A stretch of 64,000 nucleotides of DNA from Roseateles depolymerans (GCF_003387155.1 NZ_QUMT01000002.1:191694-255693); one strand, 5' to 3'; shown: positions 7,921 through 16,665, numbered from the stretch's first letter. The notes: a model not told the origin generated them from the letters alone. A program made the numbers and translations.

Positions 7921-9696
7921 TCAGTGCTGCACCTGCACCATGCCGGCATAGGTGCCGCCGGTGGCCATCAGCTCATCGTGGCTGCCGCGTTCGATGACCT
8001 GGCCGTCGGCCATCACCTGGATCACATCCGCGCGACGGATGGTGGAGAGCCGGTGGGCGATCACGATCAGCGTCTTGCGGCCCTGCCACTGCTCCAGGGC
8101 CTGCTGCACCGCGCGTTCGCTTTCGGTGTCCAGGGCGGAGGTGGCCTCGTCGAAGATCCAGACGGGCGCGTCCTTGTACAGCGCCCGGGCGATCGCCACC
8201 CGCTGGCGCTGGCCGCCCGACAGCTTGCTGCCATTGGCGCCGATGTTGGTGTCCAGCCCTTCCGGCAGGCCCTGGACAAAGTCCCACAGCGCGGCGGCCC
8301 GCAGCACCTGTTCCAGCTTGGCGTCGTCGCGCGGCTGGGCATAGGCGATGTTGTCCGCCACCGAGCTGTCGAACAGCACGATGTCCTGGGACACCACCGC
8401 GAACTGCCGCCGCAGGTTGGCCTTGGTCAATTCGTCGATGGGCACGCCGTCGAACAGGACGCGGCCGCTGTCCGGATGCTCGAAGCCCAGCAGCAAGCTC
8501 ACCACCGAGCTCTTGCCGGCCCCGGAGCTGCCCACCAGGGCGGTGGTGCGGCCGGCGGGAATGTCCAGGTCCAGCGCCTGCAGCGCGTCCCGATTGGCGC
8601 CGGGATAACGCAGCGTGACCTGCTGCAGCTGGATGTGGCCGCGGCCACCATGGATTTCGCGGGTGCCGGTGTCGCGCTCGGCGGGCAGGTCCAGCATGCC
8701 CATGCAGCCGCGGGCGATCACCAGCGCATTGGTGATGGGCTGCATCACATCGCTGAGGTGGCGCAGGCGCGAGCTCATCAGCAGCAGCGCGGTGACAAAG
8801 CCGGCGAACTCTCCGACGCCCGTGCCGTTTTCCCGCGCCTGCAGCAGCGCCAGGCTCACGATGATGGAGATGCCGATGCTGGCCATCAATTGCGACAGCG
8901 GCTGCGCCAGGGCATTGGCGGCGGCCGTCTTCAGGGCGCTGCGCTGCACTTCCTTGGCGCGCTGGGCGAATCGGTCCCGTTCGTGATCGGCGGCGTCGAA
9001 GCTGCGCACCACGCGCCAGGCACGGGTGACGTCCTCGATGACGGACACCAGCCGCAGCTGCGAGTCGTAGGCCCAGGTGCCCATGCGGCGCACCCGGCGG
9101 TTGACCTTGCGCACCACGAAGGCCAGGCCCGGCACGGTGATCAGCGACAGCAGGGTCAGCTGCCAGTTGAGGTAGAACAGGTAGCCCATCAGGGACAGCG
9201 CCGGCAACCCGTCCCGCAGGATGGTCACCAGGGAGCCGGCCACCAGGGCAACGACCTGCTGCGGATCACTCACCACCTTGCTCACCGCGGTGGCGGGCTG
9301 CAGGTTGGTGTAGACCCGCGCATCGGCGCGCAGCAGCACCTGCAGCAGCGCGGCGCGGATGTCCATGACGGTGCGGGAGATGGTCCAGTTCAGCAGGTAC
9401 TGGCCGCAGAAGCTGAACAGGCCGCGCAGTGCAAACAGACCGACCAGGGTGACCGGCACCATCCAGATGGGAAAGCTGTACTGCGCCGTGCCGACCGCGC
9501 CGGTCTTGGGATTGAAGCCTTCCCCGAGCGCAAAGTTGATCAGGTTGGGGATGAGCGGTTCGGTGGCTGCCACCAGCAGGTAGGACAGCACCGTCAGGAA
9601 CAGCCCCACCCGATGGGGTTTCATGAAGCGCCAGAGCCGGCTGGCCGTGGGGCCCAGGGGTTCAAGAGGCGTGGAAGCGGAAGGAGCTGCGCACAT
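7921..9696 (-). CDS. msbA: Lipid A export ABC transporter (ATP-binding/permease)
   Basis: 591-residue half-transporter fusing a six-helix membrane domain (about 30-320) to an ABC ATPase. Walker A is GSSGAGKSS (about residue 390), the Q-loop is in VVSQDIVLF, the signature is LSGGQRQRVAIARAL (about 492), Walker B is VWIFDEATSALD and the switch His is in AHRLSTI. Length and motif wording match MsbA, the inner-membrane flippase for core-lipid A, although other lipid or peptide exporters of this class look alike. It ends 67 nt upstream of the start of the protein-coding minus-strand order from glf, so glf and msbA form a likely envelope transcription unit. ATG at 9696 follows an AGGAG-poor leader. 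Confidence 0.9.
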   Translation of the reverse strand: MCAAPSASTPLEPLGPTASRLWRFMKPHRVGLFLTVLSYLLVAATEPLIPNLINFALGEGFNPKTGAVGTAQYSFPIWMVPVTLVGLFALRGLFSFCGQYLLNWTISRTVMDIRAALLQVLLRADARVYTNLQPATAVSKVVSDPQQVVALVAGSLVTILRDGLPALSLMGYLFYLNWQLTLLSLITVPGLAFVVRKVNRRVRRMGTWAYDSQLRLVSVIEDVTRAWRVVRSFDAADHERDRFAQRAKEVQRSALKTAAANALAQPLSQLMASIGISIIVSLALLQARENGTGVGEFAGFVTALLLMSSRLRHLSDVMQPITNALVIARGCMGMLDLPAERDTGTREIHGGRGHIQLQQVTLRYPGANRDALQALDLDIPAGRTTALVGSSGAGKSSVVSLLLGFEHPDSGRVLFDGVPIDELTKANLRRQFAVVSQDIVLFDSSVADNIAYAQPRDDAKLEQVLRAAALWDFVQGLPEGLDTNIGANGSKLSGGQRQRVAIARALYKDAPVWIFDEATSALDTESERAVQQALEQWQGRKTLIVIAHRLSTIRRADVIQVMADGQVIERGSHDELMATGGTYAGMVQVQH

Positions 9697-9764
9697 GGAG
9701 GCGGGGGCGGCGCACGCCCCGGGGGCGCGTGCGCAAAAAGGCGAAAAACGGATTGTGCCCGGAA

Positions 9765-10877
9765 TCAGGCGGCCGCTGCCGGGCTGCCGTCCAGCAGGTC
9801 CTGGGCGGTTTTCAGCGCCGCGGCCACGATCTGGTCCATGTTGTAGTAGCGGTACTGCGCCAGCCGGCCGACGAAGGTCACGCCCTGGGCAGCTTCGGCC
9901 AGGGCGGCGTAGCGCTTGAACAGGGCTTCGTTTTCAGGGCGGGGCACCGGGTAGTAGGGGTCGCCCTCGGCCTGCGGAAATTCGCGCACGATGGAGGTGC
10001 CGGGATGCTGTTCGCCGGTCAGGTGCTTGAATTCGGTGATGCGGGTGTAGTCGTGGTCATTCGGATAGTTGACCGTGCCGACCGGCTGGTAGTGCTCGGT
10101 GTCGGGCAGGTGCTGGTGGTCAAAGCGCAGGCTGCGGTAGGGCAGGGGGCCGTAGCAGTGGTCGAAGTAGGCGTCGATCGGGCCGGTGTAGAGGATGTGG
10201 CTGCCCGGGAAGTCGCCGCGCACGTCCTTGAAGTCGACGCCGGTGCGCACCGTGATGCCGGGGTGGTCCAGCATGCGCTCGAACATGGCGGTGTAGCCGT
10301 CGGCGGGCATGAACTGGTAGGTGTCGGCGAAGTAGCGGTCGTCGTCGTTGCTGCGGGTGGGGATGCGGGCGGCGACACCAGCGGAGAGCTGGGAGAGGTC
10401 CAGCCCCCATTGCTTGCGGGTGTAGCCGCGGAAAAACTTGTCGCAGAGGTCGCGGCCGACGCTGTTGAGCACCACGTCCTCGCTGGTCTGCAGCGGGTCG
10501 CGGGGTTCGCGGACCGTCTCCAGATAGCCCTGTACTTCGTCTTCGCTGAGGGACAGGCCGTAGAGCTGGTTGATGGTCGTGCGGTTGATGGGGATCGGCA
10601 GCAGTTGCTCGCCAACCTGGGCCAGCACGCGGTGTTCGTAGAAGCGCCAGGTGGTGAAGCGAGAGAGGAACTCGATCACCTTCTTCGCGTTGGTGTGGAA
10701 GATGTGCGGACCATAGGGGTGGATGAGCACGCCGTGAGCATCCCGCTCGTCGTAGGCATTGCCGCCGATGTGCGGGCGCTTGTCGATCAGGTGGACCGTC
10801 TTGCCGGCGTCGGCCAGCACACGGGCGCAGACGGAGCCGGCGTAGCCGGCGCCGACGATGAGGAAGTCTGTGGTCAT
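9765..10877 (-). CDS. glf: UDP-galactopyranose mutase
   Basis: FAD-dependent enzyme converting UDP-galactopyranose to UDP-galactofuranose for O-antigen or capsule synthesis. 370 residues from the ATG at 10877, close to the family norm of about 370-390. The FAD-binding Rossmann motif is FLIVGAGYAGSVCARVLA at residues 5-22. Further family marks are RPHIGGNAYDE, YGPHIFHTN, FFRGYTRKQWG and, at the C-terminus, RLAQYRYYNMDQIV. The frame stays open for another 1.6 kb upstream, but that part crosses a repeat-rich intergenic region and an opposite-strand glycosyltransferase and has no protein character. It implies galactofuranose in a surface polysaccharide, matching the adjoining glycosyltransferases. 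Confidence 0.95.
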   Translation of the reverse strand: MTTDFLIVGAGYAGSVCARVLADAGKTVHLIDKRPHIGGNAYDERDAHGVLIHPYGPHIFHTNAKKVIEFLSRFTTWRFYEHRVLAQVGEQLLPIPINRTTINQLYGLSLSEDEVQGYLETVREPRDPLQTSEDVVLNSVGRDLCDKFFRGYTRKQWGLDLSQLSAGVAARIPTRSNDDDRYFADTYQFMPADGYTAMFERMLDHPGITVRTGVDFKDVRGDFPGSHILYTGPIDAYFDHCYGPLPYRSLRFDHQHLPDTEHYQPVGTVNYPNDHDYTRITEFKHLTGEQHPGTSIVREFPQAEGDPYYPVPRPENEALFKRYAALAEAAQGVTFVGRLAQYRYYNMDQIVAAALKTAQDLLDGSPAAAA

Positions 10878-11306
10878 GGAATGTCCGGTGGGGCGGTGGC
10901 GTTTGGGGTGATTGTGCGTCATGGTTGTGGCGGTGGAGCGGTGCAGCCGGGCGAGCGGTTGGTGCGGTGTCGTCGCACTGTTCCAATACCATTCCAGCGA
11001 CGGGCTTGCTCGACCCGCAGGCCGGCGTCCTTCCATCGCAACGACGTGGCGGTGGCAAGGATCGAGCGTGGCAGCCGGGCAAGCCTTTCCCTCCATGTCC
11101 CCCGCCCGCTTCGCGGTCTCCTCCTTGACTTCCGGGAAAGGCTCGCCCGGCTGCCCTGCGAGCGATCTGTGCGGTGGCGTCACACTGTTTTCAACACCAT
11201 TCCTGCAACGGATCAGCTCGCTCCGCAGGCTGCCCCGTTTACTGTTGGGAACGGCTTGCTTGGGGGCCGTGCAAAGGGTCTGTGAAGCGTCCGATACACT
11301 GTTTCC
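10878..11306. repeat. Intergenic region with duplicated element and long inverted repeat
   Basis: Divergent spacer of 429 nt between glf and the GT4 gene; no gene is supported. It holds a direct repeat of about 72 nt (copy A 10951-11022, copy B 11158-11230, roughly 80% identical, same orientation). Between the copies, a 22-bp inverted repeat (11070-11091 against 11134-11155) has one mismatch and a 42-nt loop. A shorter third match to the repeat core, beginning ACACTGTTT, covers 11296-11325 and includes the GT4 start codon. Part of the inverted-repeat arm (GCAGCCGGGCGAG) also recurs near 10943. Function is unknown. Confidence 0.7.
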
Positions 11307-12449
11307 ATGACCGTTCCCGCTTCGGGCACGCCCGCGGGGGGGACCCGGCGCGTGCTTCATTTCGTCACCGGCGGCTTTTCTGGCGCCACACAGGTCGCCG
11401 TGGAGCTGTGCCTGTCCCAGCGCAAGGCCGGGCGGCTTCAGCCCATCCTCGTGCTGCGCCGCAAACGCACGACCGATCCCGCCAAAGTGCAGGCCCTGCG
11501 CGACCAGGGGCTGGAGGTCCATCTGGTGCCCGGCTGGGCCCACTTGGTGACCGTGTGGGCGCTGCGTCGCCTGTGTGAACAGCTGCGGCCGGATGTGATG
11601 CTGGCGCACGGTTTTCCTGAACATCTGCTGGGCCGCGAGGCCGCCCTCCGAGCCGGAGTGCCAGTGGTCGTGCAGGTCGAGCACAGCTCGCGGGAGCGCT
11701 ATGGGTTCTGGTCCTTGCGGAAGGCGCGGCGCCTGGCGCGGCGCAGCGCCAAGCTGGTGGGTGTGTCCGAAGGAGTGCGGCGGCGACTGGTGGCGCTGGG
11801 CATGCCGGAGTCGCTGACCGTCGCGATTCCGAATGGGATTCGGCTGGAGCGTTTTGCGGAGGCGGACTCGCATCCGCATGCGCAGCGCGAGCCGGGCATC
11901 GTGATGTCGGCGCGGTTTGCGCGGCAGAAGGATCAGCCCACGCTGATCCGAGCCATCGGCCTGCTGGCCGAGCGCGGGCTGCGGCCGACGGTGTATCTGG
12001 CCGGCAGCGGTCATCCGTTCTACATGGGGGCGTCGCAGCGCCTGGTGAAGCGGCTGGGCCTGGAAGAGCAGGTGCGCTTTCTCGGGTATCACAAGAACAT
12101 GGCGCAGCTGTTGATGAGCCAGCGGATCTATGTGCTGAGCACCCATTGGGAAGGAATGCCGCTGGCGCTCCTGGAAGGCATGGCGGCGGGCTGTGCTTGT
12201 GTGGCGTCGCTGGTGCCCGGGGTGGAAGGCGTGCTGGAGCCCGGCAAGACCGGCTTGCTGACGCCGGAAGGCGACGCCAAGGCGCTGGCCGACGCGCTGG
12301 AGCAGCTGCTGCGGGACGAGGCTCTGGCGCAGCGCCTGGGTCAGGCCGCACGGCAGCGAGCCATCGAGGAGCACAGCGTGGGGCTGATGATGCAGCGTTA
12401 TGAAGACCTGCTGATGAGCCTGCCGGCCAGCGACGGCCAGCCGCGCTGA
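11307..12449 (+). CDS. Glycosyltransferase family 4
   Basis: 380-residue GT-B fold glycosyltransferase, probably cytoplasmic and acting on a lipid-linked or core oligosaccharide acceptor. The N-terminal domain begins with HFVTGGFSGATQVAVEL, the expected glycine-rich acceptor loop. The donor domain shows IPNGIRLERF, VMSARFARQKDQPTLIRAI, YLAGSGHPF and the E-x7-E motif in HWEGMPLALLEGMAAG (about residues 280-292), the retaining-GT4 signature. The start at 11307 lies within a copy of the intergenic repeat upstream. It runs opposite to its glf and GT2 neighbours. Sugar donor and acceptor cannot be read from sequence. Confidence 0.93.
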   Translation: MTVPASGTPAGGTRRVLHFVTGGFSGATQVAVELCLSQRKAGRLQPILVLRRKRTTDPAKVQALRDQGLEVHLVPGWAHLVTVWALRRLCEQLRPDVMLAHGFPEHLLGREAALRAGVPVVVQVEHSSRERYGFWSLRKARRLARRSAKLVGVSEGVRRRLVALGMPESLTVAIPNGIRLERFAEADSHPHAQREPGIVMSARFARQKDQPTLIRAIGLLAERGLRPTVYLAGSGHPFYMGASQRLVKRLGLEEQVRFLGYHKNMAQLLMSQRIYVLSTHWEGMPLALLEGMAAGCACVASLVPGVEGVLEPGKTGLLTPEGDAKALADALEQLLRDEALAQRLGQAARQRAIEEHSVGLMMQRYEDLLMSLPASDGQPR

Positions 12450-12467
12450 GGTCTCTCGGGGAAGTCC

Positions 12468-12494
12468 CGCTGATCGCATCGAGATCGATCAGCG
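12468..12494. terminator. Bidirectional hairpin between convergent glycosyltransferase genes
   Basis: CGCTGATCG and CGATCAGCG form a perfect 9-bp stem with a 9-nt loop, midway between the stops of the plus-strand GT4 and the minus-strand GT2 genes. There is no long T run, so termination is inferred from position and stem strength. Confidence 0.5.
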
Positions 12495-12509
12495 CTTGGA
12501 TCAAAAGTC

Positions 12510-13637
12510 CTATCGACGCGCTGGGACCGCCCGGGCCAGCCAGCGCTCCAGCCGCCAGGCGCGCAGCCACCAGCCACGTCGGCGGTAGCCGGACAGCAGC
12601 GCGTCCAGCGGGATCGGCAGCTGGCTCTCCATCAGGCGGCGATAGTCGTCGATCAGCGCAGGCGCCCGAACGGGGTCAAAGCGCCACATCATGCGAGAGG
12701 CGCCGATGAACTTGCGCGCCACCGTGTTGGACCAGGCAAAACACGCCTCGTCACCCAGCCGCTTCGGGCTGCGGTCACCCGCTTCGGCGGCTTCCTTCAA
12801 CCCGCTCATGGCCCAGGCGAGGTCGCCGGCCTTGTCCGGATTCAAGGTGTGCATGATGGAGCCCGCTCGCTGCCGGTAGGCCACCCACACCGCCGGCTCA
12901 TACCAGAGGTCGGGCGCGCGCAGTGCGAGGAAGGGCAGCAGGTGCATGTCCTCGAAATGACGTCCCGCAGGGAACCGCAGGTCGCTGCCCCACAACTCGC
13001 GCCGCGCAATCTTGGACCACGGGTGCATCTGCCCACCGCGGAAGGTGCCGGTCATGATGGTGCTGGCCTCGGTGATGCGCTGCCGCACCGGGCCCTTGAA
13101 GGTGCTCTTGCGCGGATGGCCGCGCAGCCGGTGCTTGAGCTTTGGCGCCTCGCGGATCATGCGGTAGTCACACATCACCAGCGACGGGGCCTGCTGCTCG
13201 ATGATCGCGCGCAGGCGCGGCACGGCGCCGGGCATCAGCCAGTCGTCCGCATCCAGGAACCAGAAGTAGTCGCCGCGGGCATGGTCGAGCAGCGTGTTGC
13301 GGGTGACGGAGACGCCCTGGTTGCGCTCATGGAAGATGCAGCGCACCCGCGAGTCTTCTTCCGCCAGGCGCCGCATCAATGCAGGCGTGTCGTCGGTGGA
13401 GCAGTCGTCCACGATCAGCACTTCCACCTGCGCATCCGACTGGCCCAGCGCCGACGCCACGCTCTCGCGCAGGTAGCCCTGCACGTTGTAGGCCGGGATG
13501 AGAAAGCTCAGCCAGGGACGCGGCGTGTGGGGGGCCTGCCCGTCACTACGGGCGCTACGGGCGTCGGTCGAAGGGGCGCCAGGAAAGCCGGGGACGCTGG
13601 AGGCCGCTTCATTCATGGCCATGGAGGGCGACGACAT
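12510..13637 (-). CDS. Glycosyltransferase family 2
   Basis: 375-residue GT-A glycosyltransferase. The nucleotide-binding start is WLSFLIPAYNVQGYLRESV, followed by VEVLIVDDCSTDDTP and the metal-binding acidic motif FLDADDW (about residue 130). The C-terminal 130 residues, with HFEDMHLLPFLALRAPDLWYEP, look like the acceptor region of capsule or LPS GT2 enzymes. The start chosen is the ATG at 13637, 11 nt after the stop of the upstream gene, because in-frame sequence further upstream overlaps that gene. The two are probably co-transcribed. Donor and acceptor are unknown. Confidence 0.92.
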   Translation of the reverse strand: MSSPSMAMNEAASSVPGFPGAPSTDARSARSDGQAPHTPRPWLSFLIPAYNVQGYLRESVASALGQSDAQVEVLIVDDCSTDDTPALMRRLAEEDSRVRCIFHERNQGVSVTRNTLLDHARGDYFWFLDADDWLMPGAVPRLRAIIEQQAPSLVMCDYRMIREAPKLKHRLRGHPRKSTFKGPVRQRITEASTIMTGTFRGGQMHPWSKIARRELWGSDLRFPAGRHFEDMHLLPFLALRAPDLWYEPAVWVAYRQRAGSIMHTLNPDKAGDLAWAMSGLKEAAEAGDRSPKRLGDEACFAWSNTVARKFIGASRMMWRFDPVRAPALIDDYRRLMESQLPIPLDALLSGYRRRGWWLRAWRLERWLARAVPARR

Positions 13638-13648
13638 CTGCCACCCGC

Positions 13649-14401
13649 TCACTCGCGCCAGTGATCCGCAATCCACGGCGCCGGCAGCGGACGGCGCCAG
13701 TTGCCGTTGCTGCGGCCTGCCAGGGCATCGGGCGGATTCATCACGCCGTGGAAGATCAGGATGCGGGCACCGTCCGGAATGCTGGGCGCCTTCCAGTAGT
13801 TCAGCGGCCAGCGCGGAATGCAGTGGTACTTGAAGCTGGCGCACCAGCGCGGGTCCCAGTACTGCAACTGGCCCTTGCGGTGGATCTCGTCGGAGAGATA
13901 GGCCTGCTCGTTGCGGAAAGTCGTGCGGATGGTCTCGAACTCGCGGCGGAATTTGGCCAGCACGTCGGCATGCGCGCCGAGGGTGAAGCGGTAGACCGAC
14001 GAATTGCCGGTGATGCGCCAGGGCCGCTTCCAGTCATGAATGATGAGGAATTCGCCGGGCACCTCGAAGAACGGGGTGATGTCGTCCACGATCACCACGT
14101 CCAGATCCAGGAAGAGGGCCGTGCCACGCAGGCCATGCAGGTCGGCCTCGAAGGTGGTGAGCTTGGTCCAGCCGCGCTCCGGGATGCCCTCGGGCAAGGC
14201 CAGGGCCGGAATCGGCAGGCATTGCACCTCGGCACGGATGCCCTCGCTGCGGTCGGTCAGGCAGACGAACCGGAAGTCGCCCCGCAGGTGGCGGCGCACC
14301 ATCGCGTAGAGACGGTTGACGTACTCAGGGCCGTACTTGGTGCCCCACTTCATGCAGAGGATGACGCGTTCGGCGTCGGGGGAAGCGGGGCTCGTCGACA
14401 T
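13649..14401 (-). CDS. Glycosyltransferase-like protein with DXD motif
   Basis: 250 residues. The sequence opens with RVILCMKWGTKYGPEYVNRLY and carries FRFVCLTDRSEGI and a hydrophobic-flanked FLDLDVVIVDD (about residue 100), a DXD-type site like those of GT8-type and related nucleotide-sugar transferases. FHGVMNPPDAL near the end may supply the second metal ligand, as the C-terminal His does in GT8. No firm family assignment is possible by eye. The ATG at 14401 begins the conserved part; the frame upstream is His/Pro-rich and unlikely to be coding. It lies directly upstream of the GT2 gene and 127 nt after lapB, so it probably belongs to the same polysaccharide locus. Confidence 0.75.
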   Translation of the reverse strand: MSTSPASPDAERVILCMKWGTKYGPEYVNRLYAMVRRHLRGDFRFVCLTDRSEGIRAEVQCLPIPALALPEGIPERGWTKLTTFEADLHGLRGTALFLDLDVVIVDDITPFFEVPGEFLIIHDWKRPWRITGNSSVYRFTLGAHADVLAKFRREFETIRTTFRNEQAYLSDEIHRKGQLQYWDPRWCASFKYHCIPRWPLNYWKAPSIPDGARILIFHGVMNPPDALAGRSNGNWRRPLPAPWIADHWRE

Positions 14402-14528
14402 GGTGGGTGCGGTGGGGTGCGGGTGGAGCGCGGGTGGTGTGGGGCGGTGCGGGGCGGTGCTGTTGCGCAATGCCGGGAGGATCAGTGGAAGGTGGGAGCG
14501 GCCCGGGTTGAGGCGGGCGCTATGTCCT

Positions 14529-15686
14529 TCAGAGCTCCTCGACCCAGCGAGGCGGATAACTGTCCCAGCTCAGGCAGCCCGGACATTGCCAGAAATAGTG
14601 CTGTGATTCAAAGCCGCAGGCGGCGCAGCGGTAGCGTTGCAAGGGGCGAACGGCCCGCTGCAGGGCGCCGCCGACCAGTTGGGCTTCGTCCTCGTTGAGC
14701 GGTTGCTGGCGCGCCTGGCTCTGCTGCAGCAACTGCGTGGCGGCGGACAGGGCCGGTTCCACCCGCAGATGCTCGGCCAGACGGCGGCGCTGGGCCTCGG
14801 GATCGGCTTCCAGCAGGGCGATGGCCTGTAGCATGGCCATGCTGGGATGGCGGCGGTACTGGGCTTCCAGCAGCGTCAGGGCCTGCGGCACGGACTGGGT
14901 GGCCAGGGCGGACTGGGCGTAGTCACGGGCCACCAGGTTGAAGGCGTCGGGGTTGGCCTTGAGCAGGTCGCCATAGATGGCCAGGGTGCCGGTCTGGTCG
15001 CCGGCGCGGGTCAGCATCTGGCCCAGCAGCACATAGGCGCGGGCCGACTGCGGGGCGCGCTGGCGGGCGCGATCCAGCCACTGACGGGCGGCAGGCAGGT
15101 CCTGGTTGCTCTGCGCTTCCAGGGCCAGTTCACACCAGTAGTTGGCGATGCGGCTGGCAAACGAGCCGGTGCCGCTGGCTTCCAGGGATTCGGCCACGTC
15201 GGCCGCCTTGGCCCATTCGCGGGAGCGCTCGAACAGGGACAGCAGGGCCAGGGCGGCTTCGCGGTCGAAGGCGGTGCCCTTGAGGGCTTCGTAGGCGGTT
15301 TCGGCGCGGTCGAAGAGGCCGGCCTTGAAGAAGTCCTGGGCCAGCGCGTATTGGGCGCGGTCGCGTTCGTCCTTGGGCAGGTCGCCGCGGGAGAGCAGGT
15401 GCTGGTGCACGCGCACGGCGCGTTCGTACTCACCGCGGCGGCGGAACAGGTTGCCCAGCGCGAAGTGCAGCTCGGAGGTGTCGGGGTCGGCCTGGACGGC
15501 TTCGATGAAGGCGTCGATGGCCTTGTCCTGCTGCTCGTTGAGCAGCAGGTTGAGTCCCTTGAAATAGGCACGGGGGGCGTCGCGCTGTTCCCGTTTCCAT
15601 TGGCGGGAGTCCAGCTTGGACGCCAGCCACCCGAGGCCGAAGATGACGGGGACGCCGATCAGCAGCCAGGTGAGATCAAATTCCAT
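14529..15686 (-). CDS. lapB: Lipopolysaccharide assembly protein B
   Basis: 385 residues, close to the 389 of E. coli LapB (YciM), which anchors in the inner membrane and, with FtsH, adjusts LpxC turnover and LPS synthesis. An N-terminal membrane helix (LTWLLIGVPVIFGLGWLAS) is followed by about nine TPR units, for example DPDTSELHFALGNLFRRRGEY. The C-terminus has a rubredoxin-like metal site with CAAC and CPGC knuckles (about residues 354-370). The ATG at 15686 overlaps the end of lapA by 11 nt. Its place next to LPS glycosyltransferases and msbA fits its role. Confidence 0.95.
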   Translation of the reverse strand: MEFDLTWLLIGVPVIFGLGWLASKLDSRQWKREQRDAPRAYFKGLNLLLNEQQDKAIDAFIEAVQADPDTSELHFALGNLFRRRGEYERAVRVHQHLLSRGDLPKDERDRAQYALAQDFFKAGLFDRAETAYEALKGTAFDREAALALLSLFERSREWAKAADVAESLEASGTGSFASRIANYWCELALEAQSNQDLPAARQWLDRARQRAPQSARAYVLLGQMLTRAGDQTGTLAIYGDLLKANPDAFNLVARDYAQSALATQSVPQALTLLEAQYRRHPSMAMLQAIALLEADPEAQRRRLAEHLRVEPALSAATQLLQQSQARQQPLNEDEAQLVGGALQRAVRPLQRYRCAACGFESQHYFWQCPGCLSWDSYPPRWVEEL

Positions 15687-15963
15687 CGGGGAGTTTGGGG
15701 TCGGGAGAGGGAGGGGAGGGCAGGTCGGCCGGGGGCGGCAGGCTGCGGGCGGCGGCGCGTTTGTGGCGCCACCAGGCGGGCACCATGGCCAGCACGCCGA
15801 AGGCGCAGCCGATGGCAAAGACCATCAGCACGACGATTACCAGGGGGGCGCGCCAGGACTGGCCGAAGAACCAGTGCACGACGACCTCCTGGCTGTTGTT
15901 CAGCGCGAAGGCGAAGAGGGTGATGAACAGGAAGGCGCGGAAAAGCCAGACCAGGATTCGCAT
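15676..15963 (-). CDS. lapA: Lipopolysaccharide assembly protein A domain protein
   Basis: 95-residue inner-membrane protein of the LapA (DUF1049) family. Two hydrophobic helices, LVWLFRAFLFITLFAFALN and PLVIVVLMVFAIGCAFGVLA, flank the family motif NNSQEVVVHWFFGQ. The C-terminus is a Pro-rich tail facing the cytoplasm. It is encoded directly before lapB with an 11-nt overlap, as in other proteobacteria. Confidence 0.93.
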   Translation of the reverse strand: MRILVWLFRAFLFITLFAFALNNSQEVVVHWFFGQSWRAPLVIVVLMVFAIGCAFGVLAMVPAWWRHKRAAARSLPPPADLPSPPSPDPKLPDGI

Positions 15964-15992
15964 GGGCGCGATTCTAGGCGCCGCGGAGCGGA

Positions 15993-16301
15993 TTATTCCG
16001 AAGGGCTTGTGTCGGCGGGCAGCTGTGCATCGACGGCTTCGCGCAGGGCTTTGCCGGGCTTGAAGTGGGGCACGAGCTTCTCGGGGATCAGCACCTGTTC
16101 GCCGCTGCGGGGATTGCGTCCGGTGCGGGGAGGGCGACGGTTGATGGAGAAGCTGCCGAAGCCGCGGATCTCGATGCGGTGGCCGCGGGCCAGGGCATCG
16201 GACATGGCGTCGAGGATGGTCTTGACCGCGAATTCCGTGTCACGTTGGGTGAGCTGGCTGAAGCGCTCGGACAGGTGGGCCACCAGGTCGGATCGGGTCA
16301 T
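15993..16301 (-). CDS. ihfB: Integration host factor subunit beta
   Basis: 102 residues starting [14 protein letters not shown] at the ATG at 16301. IHF beta pairs with IHF alpha (not in this window) to bend DNA in replication, recombination and transcription. The DNA-binding arm shows [20 protein letters not shown], including the Pro that intercalates, and the family end [11 protein letters not shown]. The order rpsA-ihfB-lapA-lapB is standard in Burkholderiales. An in-frame extension of 12 codons upstream is not conserved and was not used. Confidence 0.96.
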   Translation of the reverse strand: MTRSDLVAHLSERFSQLTQRDTEFAVKTILDAMSDALARGHRIEIRGFGSFSINRRPPRTGRNPRSGEQVLIPEKLVPHFKPGKALREAVDAQLPADTSPSE

Positions 16302-16665
16302 GGTTCTCGGAATCTGAAGAACAACAGGCCCGCACATGCGAGCCTGTCGAAGGGGACTTGTAGCGACACCAGCCTACCTCAGGCCCATGCCGCTCTGTAC
16401 CAGTAAAAGCCTGATTCTCCGCGAAAAATGCAACGCAACCGCCGCACTTCCCGCCTCAAACCAAGTCGCCGCACTCCAAAGAGAGGCTTGGTGGGCAAAG
16501 CCCACCAGCTACCGCAGAAAGGCCCGGTGAGCAAGCCCGCCGGCTACTGCAAAGAGGCTCGGTGGGCAAAGCCCACCGGCCGTCCCTCCAGCAACATCCG
16601 GAGTCAGGGTCTCCCTGACTCCAGGATGGCGCCCCTCGGGGGCAGGAGCGAAGCGACTGGGGGGC
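16302..16665. repeat. rpsA-ihfB spacer with tandem hairpin repeats
   Basis: 364 nt without a gene. From 16478 to about 16585 there are three imperfect tandem units of about 36 nt. Units 1 and 3 each contain the perfect hairpin GGTGGGCAAAGCCCACC (16490-16506, 16561-16577); unit 2 has a degenerate copy (16526-16541). Next comes a perfect 10-bp stem with a TCT loop (16600-16622). Last is the GC-rich element GCCCCTCGGGGGC (16631-16643) and a GAGCGAAGCGACTGGGGGG stretch that abuts the rpsA stop. The last element looks like a repeat common after genes in this order. The hairpins probably terminate or protect the rpsA mRNA. Confidence 0.7.

Noticed and set aside
7837-9846. A 669-codon plus-strand frame antisense to msbA
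   Set aside because: No recognisable domain and complementary to a complete ABC transporter.
9765-12479. A 904-codon open frame running from glf across the opposite-strand GT4 gene
   Set aside because: Only the glf part (from 10877) has family motifs; the rest crosses the repeat spacer and is antisense to a well-supported glycosyltransferase.
16478-16585. CRISPR-like array
   Set aside because: Three tandem units without distinct spacers, internally palindromic and contiguous; no cas genes in the window.
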